From the NCBI RefSeq assembly GCF_024461735.1, contig NZ_JANGAD010000002.1, forward strand, positions 124,001 through 188,000: a stretch of 64,000 nt of DNA, read 5' to 3'. The first letter of the stretch is position 1, and every line of letters begins with the position of its first letter. Shown here piece by piece: positions 33,291-43,335 of this stretch. Source of the stretch: Anaerotignum propionicum. GTDB lineage: Bacteria > Bacillota > Clostridia > Lachnospirales > Anaerotignaceae. The notes under the pieces were generated by a model that saw only the letters and a program-made list of their open reading frames with translations, did no database searches and was not told the origin of the DNA. Made by a program: the position numbers and the translations under genes.

Positions 33291-34307
33291 ATGACATATG
33301 ATGAAATATTAAAGAGTGCAAGAGAATGTATTGGCGATAAGTGCTTTGCCTGTCCTGTTTGTAACGGAAAGGCTTGCGGAAATAAGTTGCCGGGCCCTGG
33401 TGCAAAGGGTATTGGCGATGCGGCGGTACGTAATTATGAGGCTTGGAAAAAAGTTTATCTTAATATGGATACCATCTATGAAAATAAGCCTATAGATACC
33501 TCTATCACCCTATTTGGTAAGCACTTTGACTATCCGTTTTTTGCAGGCCCTGTAGGTGCCATTCAGCTGCATTACAGCGATAAATATAATGATATTACAT
33601 ATAATGATGTTTTGGTTTCCGCTTGCAGTGAACACGGGATTGCCGCATTTACCGGCGATGGCGTAAATCCTCAGGTTATGGAGGGTGCCACCAAAGCAAT
33701 TAAGACAGCAGGGGGCTTGGGTATCCCCACAATAAAGCCTTGGAATAAGGAAACCATAGAAGAGAAAATGCAGTTGGTTTCTAAAAGTGATGCTTTTGCC
33801 GTTGCCATGGATATTGATGCGGCAGGATTGCCCTTTTTGAAAAATCTGACTCCTCCTGCAGGCAGCAAAACAGTGGAAGAATTAAAAGAAATCATCGCCC
33901 TGATTGAAACACCCTTTATTGTAAAAGGAATTATGAGTGTAAAGGGTGCCTTAAAGGCAAAAGAAGCAGGTGCAGATGCCATTGTTGTTTCAAACCACGG
34001 TGGCAGAGTATTAGATGGCTGTGCCGCAACGGCAGATGTTTTGGAAGAAATTGTGGCGGCAGTAGGGGATAGCATGAAAATCTTCGTAGACGGGGGTATC
34101 CGTACTGGTGGCGATATTTTTAAAGCCCTAGCCTTAGGCGCAGATGGAATTATTATTGCAAGACCTTTTGTTTCAGCGGTATTCGGCGGCGGTGGAGAAG
34201 GGGTTAAGGCTTATATCAATAAAATTGGCGAGGAACTAAGAGATACTATGGCCATGTGTGGTGCCACCAGCATTGCTGAAATCACAAGAGATATGGTAAG
34301 AAGATAA
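33291..34307 (+). CDS. FMN-dependent alpha-hydroxy-acid oxidoreductase with N-terminal Cys cluster
   Basis: The 338-residue protein is a TIM-barrel flavoenzyme of the lactate oxidase/glycolate oxidase type, which oxidises 2-hydroxy acids. The signature VSNHGGRVLDG carries the catalytic His, with FVDGGIRTGGDIFKALALGA for FMN phosphate binding and a conserved Lys in PFIVKGIMS. Unusually, residues 12-30 hold five Cys in the pattern C-x4-C-x2-C-x2-C-x4-C (CIGDKCFACPVCNGKAC), which is absent from classical lactate oxidases and could bind a metal or iron-sulfur cluster. I chose the ATG at 33291, after AAAGGGGTG. Anaerobic use implies an electron acceptor other than oxygen. Confidence 0.87.
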   Translation: MTYDEILKSARECIGDKCFACPVCNGKACGNKLPGPGAKGIGDAAVRNYEAWKKVYLNMDTIYENKPIDTSITLFGKHFDYPFFAGPVGAIQLHYSDKYNDITYNDVLVSACSEHGIAAFTGDGVNPQVMEGATKAIKTAGGLGIPTIKPWNKETIEEKMQLVSKSDAFAVAMDIDAAGLPFLKNLTPPAGSKTVEELKEIIALIETPFIVKGIMSVKGALKAKEAGADAIVVSNHGGRVLDGCAATADVLEEIVAAVGDSMKIFVDGGIRTGGDIFKALALGADGIIIARPFVSAVFGGGGEGVKAYINKIGEELRDTMAMCGATSIAEITRDMVRR

Positions 34308-34334
34308 GCCTTGCCTTAAATATATGAGTTTTGT

Positions 34335-34375
34335 AAAGGTGGCAATTGCATGAGAGTTGTAATTGGCACCTTTTT
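34335..34375 (+). terminator. Terminator after the hydroxy-acid oxidase gene
   Basis: AAAGGTG-g-CAATT (34335-34347) pairs with AATTG-g-CACCTTT (34361-34373), continuing into T residues. Confidence 0.75.
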
Positions 34376-34564
34376 ATAAATAGAGTAAAGGGAAATGTGC
34401 TTTGCGGCCTGAGGGAATAGAAGGGCTCTTAAGAGAATTGTCATCAAGGTTTATTTAAAAGGCGGATATTGATTTCTTATTAAATAGATTTCTTTCACAA
34501 TGATATTTGAGAAATCTATTATTTTAACAAGTGAGTATATTCTCATTTAAAGAAGGAGTGTGGC

Positions 34565-35419
34565 ATGAAAACAGAAAACAAAAAAATGGGAATATTGCTG
34601 ATTCTAATCATTTATGGAGTATGTTTTATTTTTCGAGGCTTTGAATATTTCATCTTACAAACGGACAGAGGATTTTTTGGTGAGGCATTTCTGCATAAAA
34701 TGGTGGGGATATGCATTCTCTTTTTTACGTTGAGATACTTTTGCATTTCTTGGAGAGCGATTGGCTTTTCAAAAGTAAAACCGGGTAAGTATCTGGCGTA
34801 TGGCATACTGTTAGGAATATTGGTGTTTCTCCCTGCTTATGGCACAGAATTTATCATGCAAAATATCTCAGGAAATGCACCAACACTGCAATGGTATGTG
34901 ACCAGCTACAGCATACAAGGTAATCTGGGTAATCAAACCGCTTTATTTTTTTATATTATGTGTATTGCAGGAAATATAATAAATGTGGTAATGGAGGAGG
35001 GGATTTTTCGAGGGTTATTTCTGAAAATTGCAGAAAAAAAATACTCCTTTTTGTGGGCAACCATTCTTTCGTCTGTGCTATTCGGGCTTTGGCATATAGC
35101 GGCACCAATGCGCAGTTTTTTAGAAGGGGATATCAATATTTTCTCTGCCTTCATGGCAATGCTTAGCTTGACCATTATGTCGGGCTTGATGGGAGCAAAG
35201 CTGTGTATGCTGACAAAAATTTTCGGAAATCTTTGGGTGCCCATGGCAGACCATTTTGTGAATAATACCATAGTGAATTTATTGCATATTACTGCAGTTT
35301 CGGGGGCAGACCATTTGCAAGTGATGCGTATTGCCATTGCCCAAACCTTATCATTTTTCATTGTTCTTTTTCTGTATTGGAAAACCAAGGCAAGTAAAAA
35401 GGATACCTTTCGTGAATAG
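34565..35419 (+). CDS. CPBP-family intramembrane metalloprotease
   Basis: The 284-residue protein has about eight transmembrane helices and the CPBP (Abi, CAAX-like) protease motifs: EEGIFRGLFL with the catalytic Glu pair (about residue 143), the His in FGLWHIAA, and the His/Asn of ADHFVNNTIVN. Such proteins process prenylated or peptide substrates in the membrane; many bacterial ones act in bacteriocin immunity or signalling. The AAGGAGTG site precedes the ATG. No bacteriocin gene is adjacent. A second CPBP gene lies at 39313, not closely similar in its other regions. Confidence 0.88.
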   Translation: MKTENKKMGILLILIIYGVCFIFRGFEYFILQTDRGFFGEAFLHKMVGICILFFTLRYFCISWRAIGFSKVKPGKYLAYGILLGILVFLPAYGTEFIMQNISGNAPTLQWYVTSYSIQGNLGNQTALFFYIMCIAGNIINVVMEEGIFRGLFLKIAEKKYSFLWATILSSVLFGLWHIAAPMRSFLEGDINIFSAFMAMLSLTIMSGLMGAKLCMLTKIFGNLWVPMADHFVNNTIVNLLHITAVSGADHLQVMRIAIAQTLSFFIVLFLYWKTKASKKDTFRE

Positions 35420-35476
35420 GAAACTAACACAGGAATAAAACAGGACAGTTTTCTCGGTGAATTTTTACAGAAACTC

Positions 35477-35517
35477 AAAAGACCCCATTGCAATTTTTTG
35501 CAATAGGGTCTTTTTTA
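35477..35517. terminator. Terminator between the CPBP gene and asnS (bidirectional)
   Basis: AAAAGACCC-c-ATTGC pairs with GCAAT-a-GGGTCTTTT around a 9-base loop. It has T-runs on both strands and suits the convergent genes. Confidence 0.88.
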
Positions 35518-35548
35518 TGTGCTAAATAGCAAGCACGCTTTATTATTA

Positions 35549-36943
35549 TTAGAATTCTGCGTTCTTTACCGTTCTTGGATAAGGCAGTACATCACGAATA
35601 TTGCCCATACCTGTCAAGTACATTACTGCACGCTCAAAGCCCAAGCCAAAGCCTGCATGTCTGGTGCCACCGTATTTTCTAAGGTCAAGATACCACCAGT
35701 AATCCTCTTTGTTCAGTCCCAGCTCGTCCATACGTTGCTCCAGAAGGTCTAAGCGTTCCTCTCTCTGGCTTCCGCCGATGATTTCACCAACACCGGGCAC
35801 CAAAAGATCCATTGCGGCAACGGTTTTGTTATCCTCATTCATGCGCATATAGAAAGCCTTAATCTCCTTGGGATAGTTTGTAACGAAAACAGGCTTTTTG
35901 AAAATTTGCTCTGTCAGATAACGTTCGTGCTCTGTTTGCAAATCAATACCCCATTCAACAGGATATTCAAAAACTTGTCCACTTTCAATCAACAATTCCA
36001 CAGCCTTTGTATAGGTTACACGGCCAAATTCATTGTCCAAAATATTTTGCAGTCTTTCCAGCAGAGTTTTATCCACAAAGCTGTTGAAAAATTCCATTTC
36101 CTCGGGAGCATTTTCCAATACATAGCGGATGATGTATTTCAGCATATCTTCCGCCAATTCCATATTATCCTCAAGGTCAGCAAACGCCATTTCAGGCTCA
36201 ATCATCCAAAATTCTGCCGCATGACGGGCTGTATTGGAGTTTTCAGCACGGAAAGTAGGGCCGAAGGTGTATACATTACGGAATGCCATAGCAAAGGTTT
36301 CTGCGGAAAGCTGACCGCTTACGGTCAAATTTGTTTCTTTTCCGAAGAAATCCTTGGAGAAATCAATTTTTCCATCCTCTGTTTTTGGCAGGTTATTTAA
36401 GTCTAATGTGGTTACACGGAACATTTCCCCTGCACCTTCACAGTCACTGCCTGTGATGATAGGTGTGTGGGCGTAAACAAAGCCTCTTTCCTGAAAGAAA
36501 TTGTGAATGGCATAGGCAATCAAGCTTCTTACACGGAAGGTTGCGGAGAACATATTTGTTCTGGGGCGCAAATAAGCAATCTGGCGTAGGAATTCAACGC
36601 CGTGGCGCTTTTTCTGCAAAGGATATTCAGGAGCAGAGGTGCCTTCTACCTGAATTTCTGCCGCCTTTAACTCGAAGGCCTGCTTAGCGTCAGGTGTTTC
36701 CATCAAAGTTCCTTTTACAATCAAAGCGGCACCAACGCCTTGCTTTGTAATTTCTGTATAATTAGATAAGGCTTCCGCTTCAAATACAACCTGAAGGTTT
36801 TTGAAGAAAGAGCCGTCGTTTAGCTCAATAAAGCCAAAATTTTTGGAAACACGCATGGTACGAATCCAACCGCCGATGGTTACCTCTTTGCTTGCATAGG
36901 CAGCCGTATCACGGTAGATTGATTTTACTGTTGTCAAATCCAC
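35549..36943 (-). CDS. asnS: Asparagine--tRNA ligase
   Basis: AsnRS is a class IIb synthetase that charges tRNA-Asn. The 464-residue protein has the N-terminal OB-fold anticodon-binding domain (residues about 18-110; [21 protein letters not shown] in parts), then the catalytic core with motif 2 ([25 protein letters not shown], in parts) and motif 3 ([15 protein letters not shown]). The start is a GTG (36943) 7 bases after AAGGAGCG. The ENS-containing motif 2 fits AsnRS rather than AspRS. It follows msrAB by 79 bases. Confidence 0.96.
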   Translation of the reverse strand: MDLTTVKSIYRDTAAYASKEVTIGGWIRTMRVSKNFGFIELNDGSFFKNLQVVFEAEALSNYTEITKQGVGAALIVKGTLMETPDAKQAFELKAAEIQVEGTSAPEYPLQKKRHGVEFLRQIAYLRPRTNMFSATFRVRSLIAYAIHNFFQERGFVYAHTPIITGSDCEGAGEMFRVTTLDLNNLPKTEDGKIDFSKDFFGKETNLTVSGQLSAETFAMAFRNVYTFGPTFRAENSNTARHAAEFWMIEPEMAFADLEDNMELAEDMLKYIIRYVLENAPEEMEFFNSFVDKTLLERLQNILDNEFGRVTYTKAVELLIESGQVFEYPVEWGIDLQTEHERYLTEQIFKKPVFVTNYPKEIKAFYMRMNEDNKTVAAMDLLVPGVGEIIGGSQREERLDLLEQRMDELGLNKEDYWWYLDLRKYGGTRHAGFGLGFERAVMYLTGMGNIRDVLPYPRTVKNAEF

Positions 36944-37022
36944 TAGAGATCGCTCCTTTTCTTATAACTGAATTCATATGTCCTTTATTTTAGCCTCCTG
37001 CCGCAAAAAACACAACCATTTT

Positions 37023-37994
37023 CTATAGAAAAGGTAAAAATTCGCCATATCCTTCCTGCTCCATGTCTTTTTTCGCAATAAAACGCAGGGCGGCGCTGTT
37101 GATGCAATAGCGAAGTCCGCCTAATTCTTTTGGACCATCGTTAAAAACATGTCCCAGATGGGCATTACCCGACCGACTGCGTACCTCTGTACGAATCATA
37201 TTGTGGGTAATGTCATCATATTCCAAAATGGTATTAGGATCTAATGGCTTTGCAAAGGCAGGCCAACCACATGAGGATTGAAATTTATCTTTCGAAGTAA
37301 ATAGGGGTTCTCCTGTGGTAATATCCACGTAAATTCCTTCTTCTTTGGTTTCCCAGTATTTGTTGAAAAAGGGGGGTTCCGTCTCATTCTCTTGGGTTAC
37401 AGCAAATTGCAGAGGGGTAAGCTTTTCCTTCAGAACAGCTTTTTCCGGCTTTGGATAATCATTTTGGTTAATGATACGCTGTTTTTGTTTCGCAATCTTT
37501 TCATAATTAATATGGCAGTAACCCCCGGGGTTTTTGGTTAGATATTTTTGGTGATAATCCTCCGCTTCAATAAATTGTAGCAAGGGTAGATTTTCCACCA
37601 CAACAGGACGGTCATATTCTTGTTGTAATTCCTTTAAAAAGGCGGCGATGATTGACTCCTGGGTTTGGCTGGTATAATAAATGCCCGTACGATACTGAAT
37701 GCCAATATCCATGCCCTGTCTGCCCATGGAGGTTGGGTCTACGGTATAAGCGTATTCCTTAAGAATTTGGTTCAGGCTGATTTTATCCGGGTCAAAAACT
37801 ACTTCTACGGTTTCTGCGTGACCCACACCACGGCAAACCTGCTCATAGGTAACGGTTTGGGGGAGTTTGAATTCCCGACCTTCCTTTTTTCCCAAAGCGT
37901 AGCCCACGCGGGTGGAAATGACGCCTTCTATAGATTCCATATACTGTTCAGTGCCCCAAAAACAGCCACCAGCCAGATAAATTGTTTCTTGCAT
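37023..37994 (-). CDS. msrAB: Peptide methionine sulfoxide reductase MsrA/MsrB fusion
   Basis: This 323-residue bifunctional enzyme repairs both S- and R-methionine sulfoxide. MsrA (residues 1-165) has the catalytic GGCFWGTEQ (Cys11) and [12 protein letters not shown]. MsrB (about 185-318) has [11 protein letters not shown], the [17 protein letters not shown] block and the catalytic Cys in [12 protein letters not shown]. The paired CxxC zinc-site residues of many MsrB proteins are not seen. The AAAGGAGG site precedes the ATG. It fits the oxidative-stress theme, although it is 17 kb from the dfx group. Confidence 0.95.
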   Translation of the reverse strand: MQETIYLAGGCFWGTEQYMESIEGVISTRVGYALGKKEGREFKLPQTVTYEQVCRGVGHAETVEVVFDPDKISLNQILKEYAYTVDPTSMGRQGMDIGIQYRTGIYYTSQTQESIIAAFLKELQQEYDRPVVVENLPLLQFIEAEDYHQKYLTKNPGGYCHINYEKIAKQKQRIINQNDYPKPEKAVLKEKLTPLQFAVTQENETEPPFFNKYWETKEEGIYVDITTGEPLFTSKDKFQSSCGWPAFAKPLDPNTILEYDDITHNMIRTEVRSRSGNAHLGHVFNDGPKELGGLRYCINSAALRFIAKKDMEQEGYGEFLPFL

Positions 37995-38021
37995 ATTTCA
38001 TTCCTCCTTTAAAAGGTTAAA

Positions 38022-38260
38022 CCGTGGGTTTCACCCACACCCACTTGCTTTTTTGAAAAAAGCAAGACCAAAAACTTATATTAAAACCCCATATGCATGG
38101 GGTTTTAGATGGGTCAATGGGTGAACCCCTTGTGGGTGTTTGAGAGCAAAGCCCTCGAGATTTTGACCTTGTCTACAAGCTGTTTCCCACACAAAAACGT
38201 AGTTTTTGTACAAATGGGTCAAGGGAGGTATCCCTTGCAGGGTTTGGGACAGCGTCCCAA
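38022..38260. repeat. Intergenic multi-hairpin repeat, copy B
   Basis: Almost the whole 282-bp gap between msrAB and the nitrilase gene is palindromic: GTGGGT/ACCCAC (38024-38038), CTTGCTTTTTT/AAAAAAGCAAG (38044-38066), AAAACCCCAT/ATGGGGTTTT (38083-38106), ACAAAAAC-gta-GTTTTTGT (38191-38209), CAAGGGA-ggta-TCCCTTG (38220-38237) and TTGGGAC-agc-GTCCCAA (38244-38260). The last three match copy A in reverse orientation, with near-identical linkers. No gene is visible. Confidence 0.82.
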
Positions 38261-38276
38261 GACCTTGAGACCTTGC

Positions 38277-39104
38277 TTATTTATTATTAGAAATATCAGA
38301 CAGACGGTATAAATCCGTACGGCGATGCTTCAAAAGTGGTAACTCTCTGCGTACTTTCTCCAAATATTCAAAATCCCATTCAACAAAAGCAATTTCTTCT
38401 TTTTCCTCAAGCTGTACCTGAACTCGTCCCCAAGGGTCGGTGGAAATGGTGTGCCCCCAAGCAACATAGGATGCATCCATATCCCTGGCAGGAGCAACCC
38501 CTGCCATATAAAGCTGATTGTCTAACGCCCTCGCACGGAAGGAGAGCTCCCAATGAGCTGGGCCAGTGGTCATATTAAAAGCGGCAGGCACAATGATTCC
38601 CTTTGCGCCTTGAAGCGCCAAAAGACGAGCAAGCTCAGGGAAACGGATGTCATAACAAATCATAAGTCCTAATTTTCCCCATGGTGTATCAAAGGTGGTA
38701 AATTCCTCGCCGGGCGTTAAAACGTCGGATTCCATAAACCGCTGGCCGCCCTCTACATTGATATCAAATAAATGCATTTTACGGTGCTTTTCAACTCTGC
38801 GGCCTTTTGGGTCAAATACAAAAGAGGTATTATAGATTTTATCCTTAAATTTTTCTGGAACAGAACCGGCTATAATATAGATTCCGTATTCCTTAGCCAA
38901 TGCGCCTATTTCTAAAAGAAAGGGGTCGTCCTTATCCATGGCGAAACGAGGGAAACAGCTGTTGTCATAGGGACAAGCAAACATTTCCGGAAAAACGGCA
39001 ATGTCAAATTTCTCTTTTGCGGCTTTTGCCAGAAGGGTTTTTGCTTTTACCAGGTTTTCTTCAGGGGTGCTTTTTACTTGCATCTGAATTAAGGCTAATT
39101 TCAT
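38277..39104 (-). CDS. Carbon-nitrogen hydrolase (omega-amidase/NIT2-like)
   Basis: The 275-residue nitrilase-superfamily amidase has the Glu-Lys-Cys triad: Glu in FPEMFACPYDN (about residue 42), Lys in HRKMHLFD (about 111) and Cys in MICYDIRFPEL (about 152). The sequence pattern resembles NIT2/omega-amidase, which hydrolyses 2-oxoglutaramate and 2-oxosuccinamate to clear transamination by-products; this is family knowledge and not proved here. I chose the ATG at 39104 because GGAGGAG precedes it; the longer frame starts within the upstream region. Single gene, preceded by its own spacer. Confidence 0.88.
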   Translation of the reverse strand: MKLALIQMQVKSTPEENLVKAKTLLAKAAKEKFDIAVFPEMFACPYDNSCFPRFAMDKDDPFLLEIGALAKEYGIYIIAGSVPEKFKDKIYNTSFVFDPKGRRVEKHRKMHLFDINVEGGQRFMESDVLTPGEEFTTFDTPWGKLGLMICYDIRFPELARLLALQGAKGIIVPAAFNMTTGPAHWELSFRARALDNQLYMAGVAPARDMDASYVAWGHTISTDPWGRVQVQLEEKEEIAFVEWDFEYLEKVRRELPLLKHRRTDLYRLSDISNNK

Positions 39105-39312
39105 GAAATATCTCCTCCGCTCTTTTTGTTTTGAGTATAGCATGGTTTTTGGAAAGAAAAAAGTATTATTCTGTCAGGGATTTTTTAAAAAATACGCTTT
39201 TTTGCAATGGATAGGATGAGATGAAAGAAGATAAGACGCTGTCATCAATAATTTTTTTCAAAATAATTTCACAGGCCAACCCGGGTTTCAAGGATAGCCT
39301 GTGAAATAAATG

Positions 39313-40155
39313 CTAAACGGTTTCATATGAAGTATCATTTTCTATTTCGGAATTAGTATATTTCCAGTTTGATTTTGTAAAGCGATGCAACCAAATTGCC
39401 CCAATGAAGATTAGAAATACAACAAATACGATATCCGTGGAAGATAACGGGGCAGCAGTGTCTGCAGCAATTTCGGTGGTCGTTGTGTTTGCAACCAGGC
39501 TTTTTAGTAGAATAGCCAGTAAGTTATGGACAAAATGAATTGCAATGCAGGGAATTAAGCTATGATATTTTTTGTATAGTATACAGAGAACAAAACTAAC
39601 TATAGCCGGGGAAATGCCCTTTATACCATGCATCAATCCGAAAACCAAAGAGGTGATAAGGATGGATTTTTTTGCGGAATAATTAATCTCTAGTTTCTCC
39701 AATAAAAATCCACGAAATAAAATCTCTTCGCAAATCGGTGCAAGTAGGCAGGATAAGATAAAGAACTGTATCCAATCCATTGTACCTATTGGGGGTAAGT
39801 TTAAAGTTCCATCCGTGGGCAAAGCGCTAAAAGCGGTAAGGAGTATACTTAGAAAAAGCAAGATACCTACACCTAGTATTTCTGGGAATATAGCTCCGGC
39901 TAATGTTTCAGAAACGCGAATGCGGACCGGTTGAAACCATATTTTAAAATTTAGGTTATTTTTGCGAAGCTTGCGGTAAAGCAAGACTAGTGGCGCAAAA
40001 TAAAGACCTAGAGAACCAAGGAGTTTTCCAATAATGCCAGTTCCGGTATTCAATATCACATCTAAGCCTATTCCAAGTATAATAAAGAAGAAACAAGAAA
40101 AAAGACTAATAAAAAACATACTTAGAAGACTCGTTTTTTTCAAAGCTTCTTTCAA
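39313..40155 (-). CDS. CPBP-family intramembrane metalloprotease, second copy
   Basis: This 280-residue polytopic membrane protein has the CPBP motifs EEILFRGFLLEKLE (catalytic Glu pair), the His in FGLMHGIKG, and HFVHNLLAIL. Seven to eight hydrophobic segments are visible, and the last helix is followed by a basic and polar tail. Translation starts at TTG (40155), 5 bases after GGAGGTG; no ATG gives a better fit. Function in the organism is unknown; no bacteriocin or signal-peptide gene is beside it. Confidence 0.85.
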   Translation of the reverse strand: MKEALKKTSLLSMFFISLFSCFFFIILGIGLDVILNTGTGIIGKLLGSLGLYFAPLVLLYRKLRKNNLNFKIWFQPVRIRVSETLAGAIFPEILGVGILLFLSILLTAFSALPTDGTLNLPPIGTMDWIQFFILSCLLAPICEEILFRGFLLEKLEINYSAKKSILITSLVFGLMHGIKGISPAIVSFVLCILYKKYHSLIPCIAIHFVHNLLAILLKSLVANTTTTEIAADTAAPLSSTDIVFVVFLIFIGAIWLHRFTKSNWKYTNSEIENDTSYETV

Positions 40156-40291
40156 GTCAACACCTCCTATTTAATGACAAAATTGTTTCTAGTATAGCAT
40201 GGTTGTTAATTATATTCCATAATTTTACTTATTCTTAAGACTTTCGTTTGTATTTACTTTTGCAGAGATTAAAAAATACTTTTGCAATTAA

Positions 40292-40323
40292 AAAAAGACT
40301 CAGTCAGATTAACAGGTCTTTTT
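40292..40323 (-). terminator. Terminator of the NSS symporter gene
   Basis: AAAAAGAC (40292-40299) pairs with GTCTTTTT (40316-40323). On the minus strand it ends in seven T residues. Confidence 0.65.
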
Positions 40324-40326
40324 AAG

Positions 40327-40364
40327 GGTGAGACAGCATCATTGGTGGAGGGTGCTGTCTCACC
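40327..40364. repeat. Perfect 12-bp inverted repeat downstream of the NSS symporter
   Basis: GGTGAGACAGCA (40327-40338) and TGCTGTCTCACC (40353-40364) are perfect complements with a 14-base loop and no T-run. With the adjacent terminator it would give a doubly structured 3' end. Confidence 0.7.
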
Positions 40365-40413
40365 TATCATATTCATGTTTTGCTTTATGAAAATAGGCAT
40401 TTACCTTAATATA

Positions 40414-41790
40414 TCAATGAAAAAACAACGATTTATAACCCATTACAAATACAAATAACACAATCAAAGGTAAAATCCATTGAATATAAAAGCGGATAGA
40501 TTTAGGAAATTTTAAGCCTTTGCCACTGTTGGCTTCTGCCATAAAATGATCCCAGCCCCAGCCAATTTTTAAGGAGCAGAATAAAACATATACCACACTG
40601 CCCAAAGGCAAGATATTGTTGCTGACAATAAAGTCCTCAAAATCTAAAATAGAGGAACCTTCTCCTAGAGGTTGAATCCCGCTTAAGATATTAAAGCCCA
40701 AAACGCAAGGCATGGAGAGAAGAATGATTGCCAAAAGATTGATTGTAACCACTTTTTTTCTGCTTGCCTTTGTTAAGTCGGTGCCAAAGGAAATTATGTT
40801 TTGGAATACGGCAATAACTGTGGACAGTGCGGCAAAGCACATGAACAAAAAGAATAAAGACCCCCACAGGCGCCCACCAGGCATTGCATTAAACACATTG
40901 GGTAGGGTAATAAAAATTAAGCTTGGGCCTGCATCAGGATTAATCCCGTAAGCAAAGCAGGCGGGGAAAATAATTAAGCCTGCCATTAAAGCCACCATGG
41001 TATCCAAGAAAGTAATAAAAATGGCTTCTCCTGTTAAAGAACGGGAGCGATCGATATAACTGCCGAAAATGGCAATGGCACCCATACCAATGCTAAGGGT
41101 AAAAAATGCTTGTCCTAACGCAGCAAATAAAACCTCAACAATACCAAATTCCTTTAAAGCGGAGAAATTGGGGGTAAGATAAAAACGTAGTCCTTCTTCA
41201 CCGCCCTTTAAGAAGATAGAACGAGTAGCTAAAATTACCATTAGAAGTAACAATAAAAGCATCATGACTTTTGTGATCTTTTCAACGCCTTTTTGTAACC
41301 CTTGTCCGCAGATGGCAAAACTGATTAGAACCACTGCAATCATATAACCAGCCATTAAAGTGGGATTTTGCAGCATAGAGCCGAAAATTCCGGCAACCCC
41401 ATCCTTATCTAACCCAACAAAACTGCCAGCAGACATTTTAATAAAATAATAAAGCATCCAACCTGCAACTGTGGTATAAAACATCATTAAAATGTAATTG
41501 CCTGCCATTGCGAAATATTTAAATATATGCCATTTGGTTCCCTTTGGCTCTAAGACATCCATGGACATGGCCACACTTTTTTGGCTGGCACGACCGACGG
41601 AAAGCTCTGTTACCATGATAGGGATGCCCAGTATGAGTAAAAACAAAATATAAATGAGAACAAAGGCGGCACCGCCATATTGCCCCGTAATATATGGGAA
41701 CTTCCAAACATTACCCAGACCGATTGCACAGCCTGCAGAGATGAGGATGAAGCCCAGTCGGGATGAGAATTTTTCTCTTTGCTGATCCAT
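40414..41790 (-). CDS. Sodium-dependent amino-acid symporter, NSS (SNF) family
   Basis: The 458-residue protein has about eleven or twelve transmembrane helices of the LeuT fold. The signature is SRLGFILISAGCAIGLGNVWKFPYITGQYGG in parts (AIGLGNVWKFPY near residue 25), followed by GIPIMVTELSVGR. These transporters import amino acids with sodium; bacterial members such as MhsT and LeuT take up hydrophobic or aromatic residues. The TAGGAGGG site precedes the ATG. It is divergent from the cysteine desulfidase-like gene, so a role in supplying that enzyme's substrate is possible but only inferred. Confidence 0.93.
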   Translation of the reverse strand: MDQQREKFSSRLGFILISAGCAIGLGNVWKFPYITGQYGGAAFVLIYILFLLILGIPIMVTELSVGRASQKSVAMSMDVLEPKGTKWHIFKYFAMAGNYILMMFYTTVAGWMLYYFIKMSAGSFVGLDKDGVAGIFGSMLQNPTLMAGYMIAVVLISFAICGQGLQKGVEKITKVMMLLLLLLMVILATRSIFLKGGEEGLRFYLTPNFSALKEFGIVEVLFAALGQAFFTLSIGMGAIAIFGSYIDRSRSLTGEAIFITFLDTMVALMAGLIIFPACFAYGINPDAGPSLIFITLPNVFNAMPGGRLWGSLFFLFMCFAALSTVIAVFQNIISFGTDLTKASRKKVVTINLLAIILLSMPCVLGFNILSGIQPLGEGSSILDFEDFIVSNNILPLGSVVYVLFCSLKIGWGWDHFMAEANSGKGLKFPKSIRFYIQWILPLIVLFVFVMGYKSLFFH

Positions 41791-42012
41791 ATTACCCTCC
41801 TAAAGTAAGCAGTAATTTAACTGCATAAAATATAATAGCTGTTTTATTATAGAGAAGTTCAAAATGAAAAACAAGTAAAAATAGGGAATTATGCTGTATA
41901 CATGTGTACCTAAGGAGATTTATTAGAAAAAGTCATAGAAAAAAGTGGAATTTTTTTATCTGAAACGCTATACTGAAAACAATTAGGAAAAACATAAGGA
42001 GGGGAATAGATA

Positions 42013-43263
42013 GTGGACTTTACGCAGCTTCTAAAATCTGAAATTCGCCCTGCATTAGGGGTGACAGAGGTTGGTGCCATTGCCCTTGCCACGGCAAGAG
42101 CCTATAGCCTAGTGGGAGGCGAGATACTGCATATCGAGGTTCAAATGAATGGAGGTTTGTATAAAAATTCCTTCTCTTGTGGAATTCCCGGTACAAAGGA
42201 GCTGGGGTGTAAAATGGCAGCGGCTTTGGGTGCAATTGGAGGTAAGTGGGAGTTGGGCTTGGAGTGTTTAAAGGGGATAACACAAGAGCAGGTGGAAAAG
42301 GCAAAACAACTTCCTGTTGAAATTATAATCGCTCAGGATAAGGAAGCCATTTATGTCCAAGGTGAGATTACAACCACAAGAGGTGTGGGCATTGCCCGTA
42401 TTGAAGGCATCCACGATAATATTACATATGCAGCGAAAAATGATGAGATCCTTTTTCAGACGAAGAGGGGAATGGAGATGGAAAAGAAAGAAGTTGTTCC
42501 CTTTGATTCCATTACCATTGAGGATATGGTGGAATACGCGGCTTCGGTTTCCATTCAGGAATTGGATATTATAGAAGAAATGATAGAAATGAACTGCAAG
42601 CTTTCTCATTTGGGGGCAGTTGGTGTTGGCTTGGCAATCAGCTCTACCTTAGATGCTTTCCGTGAGAAAGGTGTTTTAGGCAATGATATGATTTATGACG
42701 CCCAACGGCTTACCTGTTCTGCTATGGATGCAAGGTTATCCGGCCTTCCGAATCCTGCTATGAGTATTGTGGGTAGTGGCTCCCATGGTATTTTGTGTTC
42801 CTTGCCCGTTGTTTCCTATGGAAGAGGCATAAGAGCATCGGAGGAGTGGGTTTTGCGGGCTGTTGCACTGAGTGGCTTAGTTACAATTTATAGTAAGCAT
42901 TATACAGGCAGGTTATCGCCTCTTTGTGGTTGTGTGTTAGGTGGAGGGAGCGGTGCTGCGGCAGGACTGGTCTTTCTTATGGGGGGCGGTGTCAAAGAGG
43001 TTTCCAACGCAATCAATCATATGGCTGCAAATTTAACGGGTATGATTTGCGACGGTGGTAGTATTGGTTGTTCCCTCAAGGCTTCGGCAGGGGTATATTC
43101 TGCTTTTCTTTCAGCCATGCTTGCCATGAATCACAAAGCAATTCCAAACAATTTTGGCATTATTGGTGCTTCAGCGGAGGATACAGTTAAGAATCTGGGG
43201 CGGATTTCAGCAGAGGGCATGTTTGCTATGGATAGAACCATTATTGATATCATGCAAAGGTAA
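42013..43263 (+). CDS. L-cysteine desulfidase-like / UPF0597 (serine dehydratase alpha-like) enzyme
   Basis: This 416-residue protein matches the CyuA/YhaM (UPF0597) family, whose studied members degrade L-cysteine to pyruvate, ammonia and sulfide with a 4Fe-4S cluster. Conserved parts are EVGAIALATARAY near the start, CGIPGTKELG, GSGSHGILCSLPV, LCGCVLGGGSGAAAGLVFL and MICDGGSIGCSLKASAG; the Cys in these last segments are the likely cluster ligands. The start is a GTG 8 bases after AGGAGGGG. It lies between a divergent NSS symporter and a downstream AGCS symporter, which suggests an amino-acid catabolic locus. Confidence 0.87.
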   Translation: MDFTQLLKSEIRPALGVTEVGAIALATARAYSLVGGEILHIEVQMNGGLYKNSFSCGIPGTKELGCKMAAALGAIGGKWELGLECLKGITQEQVEKAKQLPVEIIIAQDKEAIYVQGEITTTRGVGIARIEGIHDNITYAAKNDEILFQTKRGMEMEKKEVVPFDSITIEDMVEYAASVSIQELDIIEEMIEMNCKLSHLGAVGVGLAISSTLDAFREKGVLGNDMIYDAQRLTCSAMDARLSGLPNPAMSIVGSGSHGILCSLPVVSYGRGIRASEEWVLRAVALSGLVTIYSKHYTGRLSPLCGCVLGGGSGAAAGLVFLMGGGVKEVSNAINHMAANLTGMICDGGSIGCSLKASAGVYSAFLSAMLAMNHKAIPNNFGIIGASAEDTVKNLGRISAEGMFAMDRTIIDIMQR

Positions 43264-43335
43264 AACCGTTGGCGGTGCTTTAAGATGGTGATCGTTGTCC
43301 AAAATCCATTTGCTCTTTGAAAGGAAATACAACGC

